DNA of 64,000 bases from DAOUJH01 sp965248955 (lineage in GTDB: Bacteria; Chloroflexota; Dehalococcoidia; Lucifugimonadales; QGNO01), in NCBI GenBank assembly GCA_965248955.1, contig OZ252212.1, positions 1,922,001 through 1,986,000 on the forward strand. Reading direction: 5' to 3'. Below the pieces are notes generated by a model. It was given only the letters and a program-made list of their open reading frames with translations. It was not told the origin of the DNA and ran no database searches. The translations under genes were made by a program, and so were the position numbers. Below, one piece after another: positions 1 through 8,623 of this stretch; positions within the stretch are counted from its first letter, which is position 1; each line of letters begins with the position of its first letter.

Positions 1-950
1 GCATTACCAGGTTCTACGTGTCGCTGGAAGACGAGCTGATGCGCAAGTTCGGCGGAGATAGGATCAAGAAGGTCATGGAGTGGGCCGGGTTGGAGGAGAA
101 CGTGCCCATTCAGTCCCGCATGGTGTCCAAGGCCATCGAAAGCTCGCAAGTCAAGGTCGAAGCGACCAACTTCGACGTCAGAAAACACCTGGTGGAGTAC
201 GACGACGTGGCCAATGCCCACCGCAACGTTATCTATAGTGACCGCCGCAAAGCGCTATCGGAAGCTGACCTGAAGGATAACATCCAAGAGATGATACACC
301 GTGAGTTGGACTCACTGGTGGCGACGAACACGGCGGGCCGTGACCGTGAGAGCTGGTCGCTCGATGCTATGGAAGCGGAGTTGCTCACCATCATGCCGTT
401 GCCCGGCGACCTCAGGTTGGAGAGCCTTGAAGAGATGGAGCAGGTGGAGATGCTGGACGCTTTGGAACAGCACGCCGATGCTCTCTATGAGGAACGTGAA
501 GCACAGGTTGGGCCTGAGCAAATGCGCGCCTTGGAGCGAGTGGTGATGCTTCGCGTAATCGATTCGCACTGGGTGGAGCACCTCACCGCTATGCAGAACC
601 TGCGCCAGGGCATAGGTCTGCAGGCCTACGGGCAGCGTGACCCGCTTGTGATGTACAAGAAGGAAGCACACCAGCAGTTTGACGACCTGTTGGGCCGCAT
701 TCAGCACGACATTGTGCATACCATCTACCACATGGTGCCGGTTCAGAACGGCGCATCCAGAAGCGGCCAGCGAGGCCGGTTGGTCCAGGCCAAGACGGTG
801 GCCTCCAAGCCCAGCGTGATGGCCGGCGTGCTGGGAACGGCAAAGACCTCCGCCGGAGGGGCAAACGGCGCGAGAAAAGTGGGCCGCAACGACTCCTGCC
901 CCTGCGGCAGTGGCAAGAAATACAAGAAGTGCCACGGCGCGGCAGCCTGA
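1..950 (+). CDS. secA: SecA preprotein translocase ATPase, C-terminal part (5' end outside window)
   Basis: The frame is already open at the left edge (…ITRFYVSLEDELMRKFGG), which matches SecA just after the second nucleotide-binding fold. The GTG at 18 is an internal codon, not a start. About 315 residues are present: the helical wing and scaffold (FDVRKHLVEYDDVANAHRNV, then RVVMLRVIDSHWVEHLTAM), a linker rich in Gly, Ala and Lys, and the terminal SEC-C zinc motif CPCGSGKKYKKCHG that binds SecB and phospholipid in the family. SecA is the cytosolic and membrane-associated motor that pushes unfolded preproteins through SecYEG. The stop is a clean TGA at 948-950. The identity is very secure; the N-terminal DEAD motor is not in the window. 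Confidence 0.97.
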   Translation, partial: ITRFYVSLEDELMRKFGGDRIKKVMEWAGLEENVPIQSRMVSKAIESSQVKVEATNFDVRKHLVEYDDVANAHRNVIYSDRRKALSEADLKDNIQEMIHRELDSLVATNTAGRDRESWSLDAMEAELLTIMPLPGDLRLESLEEMEQVEMLDALEQHADALYEEREAQVGPEQMRALERVVMLRVIDSHWVEHLTAMQNLRQGIGLQAYGQRDPLVMYKKEAHQQFDDLLGRIQHDIVHTIYHMVPVQNGASRSGQRGRLVQAKTVASKPSVMAGVLGTAKTSAGGANGARKVGRNDSCPCGSGKKYKKCHGAAA

Positions 951-973
951 CGCCGCTTGTTGGGAGAACCTGA

Positions 974-993
974 GAGCCGGTCGAGGCCGGCTC
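974..993 (+). terminator. weak hairpin after secA
   Basis: A perfect 7-bp stem, GAGCCGG with CCGGCTC, closes a 6-nt loop 24 nt after the secA stop. No T-run follows, so this may be only a processing or stabilising stem rather than an intrinsic terminator. Confidence 0.3.
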
Positions 994-1020
994 CTTGGAC
1001 GGAGCTAACCCAAAGACCTC

Positions 1021-1029
1021 TGCTATAAT
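1021..1029 (+). promoter_or_regulatory. extended -10 box before DUF3052 gene
   Basis: TGCTATAAT is a perfect TATAAT with an upstream TG, the extended -10 form. No good -35 hexamer lies 17 nt upstream. Transcription from about 1036 would give a leader of roughly 12 nt that contains little more than the GGAGGA ribosome-binding site. Confidence 0.6.
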
Positions 1030-1047
1030 TCTCTGCGGAGGATGTCA

Positions 1048-1494
1048 ATGTATCGCATAGAAGAGAATCCCAATCTGTTTGCACAGCAACTTGGCATCAA
1101 AGCGGGTGCCACGGTGGCCACCCTCAACGCCCCGGAAGCCTTCAGAGCCGCTCTGGACCAGGGGATGCCGGATGAGGCGCGCTTCATAGACACCGGCAGA
1201 ATATCCATGTTTGATTCCAACGTGACGGTGTACTGGCCTGAGGATATGGACGATCTCAAAGAGACGGTCAATTGGCGGCTTCAAGACCAATCCACACCGA
1301 TAACCGGTTTCTGGGTGGTGATTCCCAAGAAGCCCGTGGCTGAGTTGCGGGAAAGCGATCTCCTCTTTGACGATGTTCTGGAGCTTGTCCTGCCCAGCGG
1401 TCTGGTGGACAACAAAACCCTCACCTTTTCTGAGGAAGAGTACGGCATACGCTTTGTCCCTCGCCTTGGCTCTCAGCTATCGCCGGTGCCATGA
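1048..1494 (+). CDS. DUF3052-like protein
   Basis: This 148-residue soluble protein resembles DUF3052 proteins: it has LGIKAGATVATLNAPEAF near the N-terminus, a central WVVIPKKPVAELRESD block (family pattern W-V-x-W-P-K-K) and a late GLVDNKTLTFSEEEYGIRFV block (family GLVDNKVCAIDETWSGLRFV). The family's function is unknown. Two in-frame ATGs occur at 1042 and 1048. The Shine-Dalgarno GGAGGA at 1037-1042 overlaps the first, so the second, 6 nt downstream, is the better start. The gene overlaps the next one by ATGA (1491-1494), which suggests translational coupling and a three-gene unit. Confidence 0.75.
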   Translation: MYRIEENPNLFAQQLGIKAGATVATLNAPEAFRAALDQGMPDEARFIDTGRISMFDSNVTVYWPEDMDDLKETVNWRLQDQSTPITGFWVVIPKKPVAELRESDLLFDDVLELVLPSGLVDNKTLTFSEEEYGIRFVPRLGSQLSPVP

Positions 1495-1955
1495 ACAACG
1501 TGGAGCTGGCTTCCATCTTCAATGGAATCGCTGCCCTCTCTGAACTGAAGGGCGAGAACATCTTTGCCGTGAGGGCTTATCAGAGAGCCGCACAGGCCAT
1601 CAAATATCTCCCGGTGGAAGTTGAGCAGTACGTCTGTGAAGGCAACGACCTCAAAGAGATAAGCGGCATTGGTGACGCCATCTCCCAGAAGATCCACGAG
1701 CTGCTGGAAACCGGCCGTTTGCGGTTCTACGAGGAGCTGAAGGCGGAGTTTCCCAACGGGCTTACTGATATCATGGACGTCCCCGGGGTGGGGCCCAAGA
1801 GCGCTCTCAGGTTCACTACGGAACTGGGGGTAAAGTCCGTGCAGGAGTTGGAAGAAGCCCTGGAAGACGGCCGCGTGGAACAGCTGCCCGGTTTTGGGGC
1901 AAAGGCTGTCGGGAACATGCTTCGCCGTCTGCGCAATCGCAATAGGTATGCCTAA
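1491..1955 (+). CDS. stand-alone helix-hairpin-helix protein (PolX 8-kDa-domain-like)
   Basis: The 154 residues align to the N-terminal DNA-binding domain of family X DNA polymerases: MNNVELASIFNGIAALSEL, GENIFAVRAYQRAAQAI, then two HhH motifs (ISGIGDAISQKIHELLETG and VPGVGPKSALRF) and a third Gly-rich turn (LPGFGAKAV). Bacterial PolX is about 570 residues, with a nucleotidyltransferase palm and a C-terminal PHP nuclease; neither is present, and the next gene is unrelated. The protein probably binds DNA or 5'-phosphate gaps without polymerising. It starts in the ATGA overlap with the gene before it and overlaps the gene after by 8 nt. It could be a remnant of polX, but the frame is intact and closed. 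Confidence 0.8.
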   Translation: MNNVELASIFNGIAALSELKGENIFAVRAYQRAAQAIKYLPVEVEQYVCEGNDLKEISGIGDAISQKIHELLETGRLRFYEELKAEFPNGLTDIMDVPGVGPKSALRFTTELGVKSVQELEEALEDGRVEQLPGFGAKAVGNMLRRLRNRNRYA

Positions 1956-2634
1956 GAAGAGATCCAAAAACAGTAGTGCGCAGAAGCAGATGGCACAGAA
2001 AGTTGTAGCGTGCTTGAAGTTGGCCATCCAGCAGGGCACGCCATGGCCCAGGGCTTTGCTGGAGGCGGTTGCTGTCTGGCCCCTTGCGGAAGAACGGCTG
2101 GACGGGGCCGATTATCGGTACTTGCTGCTGGGGGAAGCCTTCGACTGGTTGACCCTGGCGGGACGTCTGCTCAGTGAGGTCGATGGTTTGGTTCCCGCCG
2201 GGGAGAGGATGGCTCTTCTGTTTGAAGGACGCCTGCCCAGTGATGACCTCTGGTACCAGTTCGAGGATCTGATTGGCCCGGAGAAGCGAGGAGCACACCT
2301 TAACTACTACTACGGCGTAATTGTGGAAGAGGCGCTCCTTCTCTCGGTGGAGGAAGCGGTGCGCAAGGAGCGCCTCTCGCAAGGCCTGCCCGACTCAGAG
2401 GACCTCTCAGACGTAGCGTTTCGGCGTGTCTACGGCGAAATGCAGGAATCGTTGCTGCACGCATTCCGCCAGGAAATGGCGAGACCTGACAGCGATTCCA
2501 TTACCATCACCGAGCTGAAGGAGTTCACCTACTGGCTGTTCAAGCGCCGCGTAAATTCGTCCGAGAGCGCAAGGGTAGCCAGCGACACCAAGAAGGGTCT
2601 AGTTAGACTTTCCGGTATGAACGGTCTGATGTAA
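1948..2634 (+). CDS. conserved hypothetical protein, cytosolic
   Basis: 228 residues from the ATG at 1948, which overlaps the preceding stop by 8 nt; an earlier in-frame start at 1894 would add 18 residues lying wholly inside the upstream gene. The N-terminus is basic (MPKKRSKNSSAQKQ) and the rest is mostly helical and acidic, with no membrane segment or signal peptide. A central hydrophobic helix (RYLLLGEAFDWLTLAGRLL) and a Tyr-rich patch (HLNYYYGVIVEEALLL) stand out. I do not recognise the family. Position suggests co-expression with the HhH protein and DUF3052 gene. It converges on valS with only 21 nt between stops. Confidence 0.8.
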   Translation: MPKKRSKNSSAQKQMAQKVVACLKLAIQQGTPWPRALLEAVAVWPLAEERLDGADYRYLLLGEAFDWLTLAGRLLSEVDGLVPAGERMALLFEGRLPSDDLWYQFEDLIGPEKRGAHLNYYYGVIVEEALLLSVEEAVRKERLSQGLPDSEDLSDVAFRRVYGEMQESLLHAFRQEMARPDSDSITITELKEFTYWLFKRRVNSSESARVASDTKKGLVRLSGMNGLM

Positions 2635-2655
2635 TGGGGATTCCACTGGTGCCGG

Positions 2656-5334
2656 CTATCTCCCAAACTGCTGGATCAGCTCCTCGATGCGTGCTTGACG
2701 TTCTCTGGCCGCCTCCAAACGTTGTCTTTCTCTTTCTACCACTTCCTCAGGAGCCTTGGAGGTGAAGCTTTCGTCGTTGAGGCGGCGCTCTGAGCGGTAG
2801 ATCAGATCCTTGGATGCCAGCAACTCCTGCTCCAAGCGGCGTTGCTCCGCGGTCAGGTCCACAACGTCACCCATAGGTATGTAAACCGTAGTGCTGCCCA
2901 CCACCAGCGACACGGTTTGATTAGCCGGGGGTTGCTGATCCGACCTCATGACATGGAGAGGTTCAATGCGGGCTAGGGCTTTGATAACCTCCGATTCTTC
3001 AAAGACCACGTTGTAGGCAGGGTCCGAGGCTATCAGCACCTCCAACCGTTTTTGTGGCTCGATCTTAAACTCGGTGCGTGTATTGCGCACTGCTCGCACT
3101 ACCGCGGTGACCAGCTCCACCTCCTCTTCTGCTGATGGGTCTATTGCTTCAGGGTGAGTCTCCGGGTAGGGCGCCATCATGATGGATTGAGGCAAATCTC
3201 CTTCGCTGGGTAGAGCCTTGATCAGCCGTTGCCATAGCTCTTCAGTAATGAAGGGCATGAAAGGATGCAGCAGTCTAAGGGTGCGCTCCAGAACGTGGGC
3301 CAGTATTGCCAAGGGTGCCCTGTCGCCGTGGCGCAGACGTACTTTGGCCATTTCTATGTACCAATCTGCGAACTCGCTCCAGGCGAAGTCATAAAGCTCG
3401 CGCTCCGCTTCTCCAAACTGGAACTCCTTCATCAGCGTACCCACCTGCTCGGTGACGCGGTTGTGCCTGCTGAGTATCCATCTGTCCTCACGGTGCCGCG
3501 GCGTGGGAACTCGTGACCATCCTGAGAGATCGTCCGCATCTTCCAGTAGCCCCACGACAAAGCGGCTGATGTTCCACAGCTTGTTCGCGAAGTTACGCGC
3601 TGCCTCCAGTTTGTCCGCGGTGGGCCGCGTGTCATTGCCCGGAGAAGTTCCTGTGGTGAGTGCGAACCTCAAAGCGTCGGCTCCGTAGGTGTCGATGACT
3701 TGCAGAGGGTCCAGAACGTTGCCACGACTCTTGCTCATCTTGGCGCCTTCGGCGTCGCGCACCAGCCCGTGGAGATACACCGTCCTGAACGGTATTTCTC
3801 CAGTGTTTTCCAATCCCATCATAATCATACGAGCTACCCAGAAGAACAGAATGTCGTAGCCCGTCTCCATCACTGAAGTAGGGTAGAAATAGCGCAGGTC
3901 ATCGGTGTCATCGGGCCAGCCCAGTGTCGAATGCGGCCAGAGCGCTGAGCTAAACCAGGTGTCCAGGACGTCCGGGTCTTGCCGGATATTGGAGGAACCG
4001 CAGTGCTCGCACCGGGTTGGCTCTTCCACCACCACCGTTTCCCCTTCGCACTCTTCGCAGTACCAAACGGGTATGCGATGCCCCCACCAGAGCTGGCGGC
4101 TGATAGTCCAGTCGCGGATGTTTTCCATCCAGTTCATGTAGACTTTGGTGAAACGCTCCGGAACGATGCGGATTCGCCCGTTCTCCACCGCCTCTATTGC
4201 AGGCTTGGCCAGCGGTTTTATATCGACAAACCACTGTATGCTCACCATGGGCTCTACGGTGGTGTCGCAGCGGTCGCACCTGCCCAGCGCTACCGTGTAC
4301 GGCTCGGTACGCTCCAAGAGGCCTTCTTGCTCCAGCTGCTGCAATATACCTCTGCGAACAGTGAATCGATCCTGGCCTGCGTACGGCCCGGCCTCTTGGT
4401 TCATGGTTCCATCCAAATTCATTACGTTGACTATGGGCAAATCATGGCGCTGACCGACCTCAAAGTCGGTGGCGTCGTGACCCGGCGTGACTTTGAGAGC
4501 GCCGGTGCCGAAGTCCATCTCCACTGCTTCGTCGGCGATGACGGGGATCGGCCGGCCCAGCACCGGAAGCAACACGTTCTCGCCAATGGTGTCTCTGTAC
4601 CGCTCGTCATTGGGGTTGACCGCCACCGCCGTGTCGCCCAGCAGTGTTTCGGGACGGGTGGTGGCTACGGTGAGGTGACGGTTGCCATCCTGAAGCCTGT
4701 ACCTTATGTGGTAGAGCTCTCCCTCTGAGTCGCCATGCTTCACTTCCAGGTCGGACAGCGCAGTCATGCAGCGGGTACACCAGTTGATGATGCGCTCCCC
4801 GCGGTAGATGAGACCTTTCTTGTACAGGTTGACGAAGGTGGTGAGCACCGCTCTGCTGGGACCGGGGTCCAGGGTAAACCGTTCTCGTGTCCAATCGCAG
4901 GAAGCGCCCAGGCGCTTGTACTGCTCGGCGATGATGCCGCCATACTTGCGCACCCACTCCCAAACGCGCTCTACGAACTGCTCGCGCCCAAGCTGGTGAC
5001 GACTCACCCCGTCCTGGTCCTGGAGCGCGCGTTCCACGACAACTTGCGTGGCGATGCCGGCGTGGTCGGTCCCCGGCAGCCAGAGCGTGGGTTCGCCGCG
5101 CATGCGATGCCAGCGCGCCATGACGTCTTCCAGGGTAGCGGTGAGGGCGTGCCCCATGTGAAGCTCGCCCGTTACGTTGGGAGGCGGCATGATGATGACA
5201 AACGGTTCTTGGGAGTGGTCTATCCGGGGAGTGAAGTAGCCCTTCTCCATCCAGAACCGGTACCACCGCTCCTCCACGGGGCGGTGGTCGTATGCCTTGG
5301 GGAACTCTTGCTTCTTCTCTTCAGTGGTGGTCAT
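2656..5334 (-). CDS. valS: valyl-tRNA synthetase
   Basis: This class Ia synthetase charges tRNA-Val in the cytosol. The 892 residues carry the HIGH-type motif in PPPNVTGELHMGHALT (about residues 50-65), a zinc-ribbon-like cysteine pair in the editing/catalytic region (WYCEECEGE … RCEHCGS), the KMSKS loop AKMSKSRGNVLDP (about 530-545), and a C-terminal coiled coil (LEQELLASKDLIYRSERRL…) typical of ValRS. The in-frame TTG at 5343 is rejected: the ATG at 5334 is preceded 12 nt upstream by an extended -10 box and no Shine-Dalgarno, suggesting a leaderless or near-leaderless mRNA. Length and motifs are all normal. Confidence 0.97.
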   Translation of the reverse strand: MTTTEEKKQEFPKAYDHRPVEERWYRFWMEKGYFTPRIDHSQEPFVIIMPPPNVTGELHMGHALTATLEDVMARWHRMRGEPTLWLPGTDHAGIATQVVVERALQDQDGVSRHQLGREQFVERVWEWVRKYGGIIAEQYKRLGASCDWTRERFTLDPGPSRAVLTTFVNLYKKGLIYRGERIINWCTRCMTALSDLEVKHGDSEGELYHIRYRLQDGNRHLTVATTRPETLLGDTAVAVNPNDERYRDTIGENVLLPVLGRPIPVIADEAVEMDFGTGALKVTPGHDATDFEVGQRHDLPIVNVMNLDGTMNQEAGPYAGQDRFTVRRGILQQLEQEGLLERTEPYTVALGRCDRCDTTVEPMVSIQWFVDIKPLAKPAIEAVENGRIRIVPERFTKVYMNWMENIRDWTISRQLWWGHRIPVWYCEECEGETVVVEEPTRCEHCGSSNIRQDPDVLDTWFSSALWPHSTLGWPDDTDDLRYFYPTSVMETGYDILFFWVARMIMMGLENTGEIPFRTVYLHGLVRDAEGAKMSKSRGNVLDPLQVIDTYGADALRFALTTGTSPGNDTRPTADKLEAARNFANKLWNISRFVVGLLEDADDLSGWSRVPTPRHREDRWILSRHNRVTEQVGTLMKEFQFGEAERELYDFAWSEFADWYIEMAKVRLRHGDRAPLAILAHVLERTLRLLHPFMPFITEELWQRLIKALPSEGDLPQSIMMAPYPETHPEAIDPSAEEEVELVTAVVRAVRNTRTEFKIEPQKRLEVLIASDPAYNVVFEESEVIKALARIEPLHVMRSDQQPPANQTVSLVVGSTTVYIPMGDVVDLTAEQRRLEQELLASKDLIYRSERRLNDESFTSKAPEEVVERERQRLEAARERQARIEELIQQFGR

Positions 5335-5346
5335 GCTGTCCAAACG

Positions 5347-5355
5347 ATTGTAGCA
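5347..5355 (-). promoter_or_regulatory. extended -10 box of valS (probably leaderless mRNA)
   Basis: On the minus strand the sequence TGCTACAAT ends 12 nt before the valS ATG. It is an extended -10, and transcription would begin about 5-6 nt before the start codon. No ribosome-binding site lies between the two. Confidence 0.55.
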
Positions 5356-5390
5356 CGGGACAGGTTTGGCGGTGAAGCCACCTTTCTCCT

Positions 5391-5424
5391 ATTCCTGCCC
5401 GCCTGCCCGTATGTCCGTCCGTCC
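5391..5424 (-). repeat. copy of a dispersed GGACGGACAT-CGGGCA repeat
   Basis: Read on the minus strand this stretch is GGACGGACGGACATACGGGC followed by AGGCGGGCAGG. A near-identical core opens the inverted-repeat element at 45038-45085, and partial matches occur near 16574 and in the 8560-8620 spacer. It lies in the spacer between divergent valS and the MFS gene. Confidence 0.5.
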
Positions 5425-5446
5425 ACCCTCCCTTGCACGTTGGGCG

Positions 5447-5452
5447 TATAAT
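5447..5452 (+). promoter_or_regulatory. -10 box of MFS gene
   Basis: A perfect TATAAT lies 87 nt before the GTG start of the MFS gene. No convincing -35 is spaced 16-18 nt upstream. Confidence 0.45.
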
Positions 5453-5539
5453 AGAGATGCCGCGGCCCCATCGCGTTCAACCGCACGCCCTGAGACCGAG
5501 ACGCCTCTTTCCTAGCTTATCCGTAGAGGACATTTACCT

Positions 5540-6790
5540 GTGAGTCTGCGCCGGACGGCCACTGAAACCGCTGGGGACGTAGCTTCCAAGCCCATATCTT
5601 GGAAGCGGAACCTGGCCGTGATGTGGATTGCCCAGTGCATTACGGTGATGGGCTTCAGCTTTACCTTCCCCTTTGTGCCCCTGTTCATCCAGCAGGACCT
5701 GGGCGTCCCTGATCCCGCGGGAGCCGCTCTCTGGTCCGGCATCGCCAGTGGCTTCATGGGCATCGCCATGTTCACCTTCGGGCCTATATGGGGTATGATC
5801 GGCGACCGGTACGGCAGGAAGAACAACGTGGTGCGGGCCATGTTGGGTGGGGTGGTGTTCCTGGTGCTAACCGGATTCATCACCAACGTCGGCCAGCTTG
5901 TCGTACTTCGAGTGCTGAACGGCGTCGCCTCCGGGGTGTTCGCCACGGTCATGGCGCTGGTTGCCTCCACCACTCCACGGGAGCGTGTTCCCCTCGCTAT
6001 GGGCAGCATGCAGGCGGCAATGCTCTTCGGCAACACCATGGGCCCTCTGCTTGGCAGCCTTCTGGCAGAGGCGGTCGGCTTCCGCGGCGCCTACTACGTG
6101 GCGGGGGCGACTCTGGGCATATCCATCCTTCTCGTGGTGCTTCTTGCCCGCGATAACTTTGAAAAGCCGGCCGACGGCGGTTTTGTGTTCAGGCACGAAG
6201 CACTGGAGGGGCTGTTCAAGCTGGTGGGGTCTCGTGCGGTGGGCCCCATATTGATTGCCATGTTCCTGGTCCAGATGGCGCCCATGCTCATGTTTCCCGT
6301 GCTCCCTGTGCTGCTGGATTCACTGACTTCCGGAGGGGGCACCATGAGCACCGGCATCTCCTTTGCCATACTGGGCATCACCGGGGCCATAGCCTCGTAC
6401 ACGGCCGGGTGGCTCAGCGCCAAAGTCTCTTTGACCAAGATGATGGTTGTATCCTGCCTGGGATTGGCCCTATCCCTGGCTCCGTTTGTCTTCGTCGACG
6501 CGGTATTCATCCTGTACGGCCTGCTTGCCGTGGCAGGCGCGTTTCAGGGTGTGCTCATCGGCTCCGTGAGCGGCCTGATGGGGGTTGCCGTCCCCCCGGA
6601 ACGGCGCGGCACCGGCTTCGGCGCTATGCAGAGCGTTTCGGCGGGAGCTTTTGGCTTCGGGCCGCTGATTGGAGGGATCATCGCTTCCGTAACCGGACTG
6701 AGGTCGGTGTTCGCCTTCCAGCCTGTGATACTGGTAATAGCGGCGCTCTTTGTAGCGCTATTGCTCGGCCGCCGCGAGGCAGAGCAATAG
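5540..6790 (+). CDS. major facilitator superfamily transporter
   Basis: 416 residues with about twelve hydrophobic segments, so an inner-membrane secondary carrier, most likely a proton-coupled exporter of the drug-resistance type. The MFS motif A between helices 2 and 3 is visible as GMIGDRYGRKNN, and helix 5 has an antiporter-like GPLLGSLLAEAVGFRGAYYVAG. The start is a GTG with TAGAGGA 9 nt upstream; the first 27 residues are polar and precede helix 1. The substrate cannot be read from sequence. Neighbours (valS, ROK kinase) give no hint. The downstream ROK gene converges on it. Confidence 0.9.
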   Translation: MSLRRTATETAGDVASKPISWKRNLAVMWIAQCITVMGFSFTFPFVPLFIQQDLGVPDPAGAALWSGIASGFMGIAMFTFGPIWGMIGDRYGRKNNVVRAMLGGVVFLVLTGFITNVGQLVVLRVLNGVASGVFATVMALVASTTPRERVPLAMGSMQAAMLFGNTMGPLLGSLLAEAVGFRGAYYVAGATLGISILLVVLLARDNFEKPADGGFVFRHEALEGLFKLVGSRAVGPILIAMFLVQMAPMLMFPVLPVLLDSLTSGGGTMSTGISFAILGITGAIASYTAGWLSAKVSLTKMMVVSCLGLALSLAPFVFVDAVFILYGLLAVAGAFQGVLIGSVSGLMGVAVPPERRGTGFGAMQSVSAGAFGFGPLIGGIIASVTGLRSVFAFQPVILVIAALFVALLLGRREAEQ

Positions 6791-6808
6791 CGGGTAGGGG
6801 AGTAGTGG

Positions 6809-7783
6809 CTAGATACTGCCTTCCAAGCTGCTGCGCGCCATCAAGGCGGCGCCAATCACAATGGCATCCCCGCCCAGGTGGGCTTTAACGATTTCAAGGG
6901 GCCCCGTAGCCGCCAAGAGGGCGCTCTGAAACACCTGCTCCTTTGCCATGTCAACCAGTTCAGGCGTTCCCTCTATCACCCCGCCTCCAAGCACAACCAT
7001 ACGAGGATTCAATGCATGGACCATGGAAGTAATGCCCGCGGCAAGGGCGCGCGCCGTCTCTTCCACTATGCGCCCGGCCAGTGGATCGCCGTTATGAAAC
7101 GCCTGGGAGACGGTCGACGCCGTTATCCTGTCCGCCTTGCCGCCGGACAGGCCAAGAATAGCGGTTCCCGCGCTTGGATCTGATGCGATGGCTTGCTGTG
7201 CCCGCAAAGCGATGGCCCATCCCCCGGCCAGAGACTCCAGGCATCCCCGATTACGGCAGCGGCAGGGGATGCCGTTCATGTCGATGGTAATGTGTCCCAC
7301 CTCTCCGGCGGATCCTGTTGCGCCAACCACGACCCGGTTGGAGTGGATGATTCCACCGCCGACACCGGTCCCCACGAACAGCGCCACCAGGTCCGATACT
7401 CCCCGACCGGCCCCGCGCTGCCACTCTCCAAAAGCGGCGGCCCGAACGTCGTTTGTGACGAATGCAGGGACATTCAAGGCCTCCTCCAATCTGGCTCTCA
7501 GGGGAAAGTTGCCCCACTGCACTAGGTTGGGGGAATCACGTACTATCCCGGTCACAGGCTCTATCTGTCCGGCGGCGCCCACTCCTACCGCATCGATTTC
7601 TCCGCCGGTTGCGCTCCGCAGCCGCTGGGCAAGGAGCAGTGTTTGCGCGATGAAATCATCCGGTGCGAGCTCTATTCCACTGGAAAAGCGGTCACTGGAG
7701 AGGACGTTGCCGTGTACGTCGACAAGTGCCACCCCCACCTTGGTGCCGCCGATATCAATTCCCAGTGTTGTTCCGGATGCCAT
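6809..7783 (-). CDS. ROK-family sugar kinase (glucokinase-like)
   Basis: 324 residues. The N-terminal phosphate loop LGIDIGGTKVGVALVD, the second ATPase element VGTGVGGGII, and the ROK zinc-binding signature IPCRCRNRGCLESLAGG (Cys-x-Cys-x4-Cys) are all intact. Enzymes of this type phosphorylate glucose, N-acetylglucosamine or N-acetylmannosamine in the cytosol; some ROK proteins are regulators, but no N-terminal winged helix is present here, so a kinase is favoured. The ATG at 7783 places the phosphate loop at the usual distance; two upstream in-frame starts (TTG 7822, ATG 7819) have no better ribosome site. Substrate is unknown. Confidence 0.9.
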   Translation of the reverse strand: MASGTTLGIDIGGTKVGVALVDVHGNVLSSDRFSSGIELAPDDFIAQTLLLAQRLRSATGGEIDAVGVGAAGQIEPVTGIVRDSPNLVQWGNFPLRARLEEALNVPAFVTNDVRAAAFGEWQRGAGRGVSDLVALFVGTGVGGGIIHSNRVVVGATGSAGEVGHITIDMNGIPCRCRNRGCLESLAGGWAIALRAQQAIASDPSAGTAILGLSGGKADRITASTVSQAFHNGDPLAGRIVEETARALAAGITSMVHALNPRMVVLGGGVIEGTPELVDMAKEQVFQSALLAATGPLEIVKAHLGGDAIVIGAALMARSSLEGSI

Positions 7784-7878
7784 GGCCTTCCAAGTGAGAA
7801 ACGCGGGACAGCCCAACATCAAAGCAAGATGTTGGAAGACGATTGATTGTTGCAGTCGCTTCTAGCTGATGACCCTGG

Positions 7879-8376
7879 TCAAGAAGCCAGCCACAGCTTC
7901 CACCACTTCTTCCTGTTGCGCTTTGGAGGTCTTGGCTTCTTCTCCGCGCCCGTAGCGAGTGAGCTAACCACCTGGCGGGGCATCTCTCTGAGAATGGATG
8001 GAATGAGGCTGTACAGCTTCTCGACTTCATCTGGATGCATGTCACGAGCAACGGTCTGTACCGCACCCACCCGGCGCATTGCCAGTGTGCCGGGCAGCGA
8101 CTTCAAGGCCTCATCATAAGAGTGGGCTAGCACTTGGGCTTGGCCTGGCTCCATGTCTATCCATGTAAGGAGGCGGCTCTTGGTGAAGTCATGGAGCTTA
8201 TCCTCCGGCATCTCGTGCTCGGCGCGAGCCAGTTCCGTGATTTGCTTGAGCCTCTCTTCCTCAGATAGCCCTGCCAGTTCAACGTATCTTTTCTTCATTC
8301 CAGAGGCGCGAGCATCCTCTTTAGCATCGGCAAGCGCGACCCATTGCTTCACGTCCATAGGAGTGGAGCTAGTCAT
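7879..8376 (-). CDS. hypothetical protein with basic tail
   Basis: 165 residues starting at an ATG with a strong AGGAGGGG six nt upstream. The body is helical and charged (KEDARASGMKKRYVELAGLSEEERLKQITELARAEH), and the C-terminus is strongly basic and aromatic (KKPRPPKRNRKKWWKLWLAS), which could contact nucleic acid or anionic lipid. No known domain is recognised and no membrane segment is seen. It lies between the ROK kinase and recF, all on the minus strand, with separate spacers of about 95 and 250 nt. Confidence 0.75.
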   Translation of the reverse strand: MTSSTPMDVKQWVALADAKEDARASGMKKRYVELAGLSEEERLKQITELARAEHEMPEDKLHDFTKSRLLTWIDMEPGQAQVLAHSYDEALKSLPGTLAMRRVGAVQTVARDMHPDEVEKLYSLIPSILREMPRQVVSSLATGAEKKPRPPKRNRKKWWKLWLAS

Positions 8377-8623
8377 TGACCCCTCCTTCTGAGTCAGGCG
8401 ACTCGTTGGTTCCCAGCGGTAAAGACGAGAAGATGATATTGTGACACTTGCTTGCTGTCAAGAAAGCGGGCTAGCTACTGTCTCATGTTATTTGAAACAT
8501 GGGCGGCCCGGACATCCTCCAACCAATGCTCGGCTCAGAATGACAGGTGCCTTGTGGAGGCTAAATGGGGGATGAAAGGGGTCGGCACTGCCCCCTATGT
8601 CCGCCCGGCCGCATGTCCTCCCT

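Noticed and set aside
312..935. 207-codon minus-strand frame opposite secA
   Set aside because: It is a shadow of the secA codon pattern, has no family features and no ribosome site.
1024..1029. leaderless start for the DUF3052 gene
   Set aside because: The start at 1048 has a full GGAGGA site, so it is not counted among leaderless candidates.
3979..4728. 249-codon plus-strand frame opposite valS
   Set aside because: Lies entirely inside valS on the other strand, with composition typical of an antisense shadow.
8485..8502. CATGTT/AACATG hairpin in the spacer downstream of recF
   Set aside because: A 6-bp stem with no supporting context; expected by chance.
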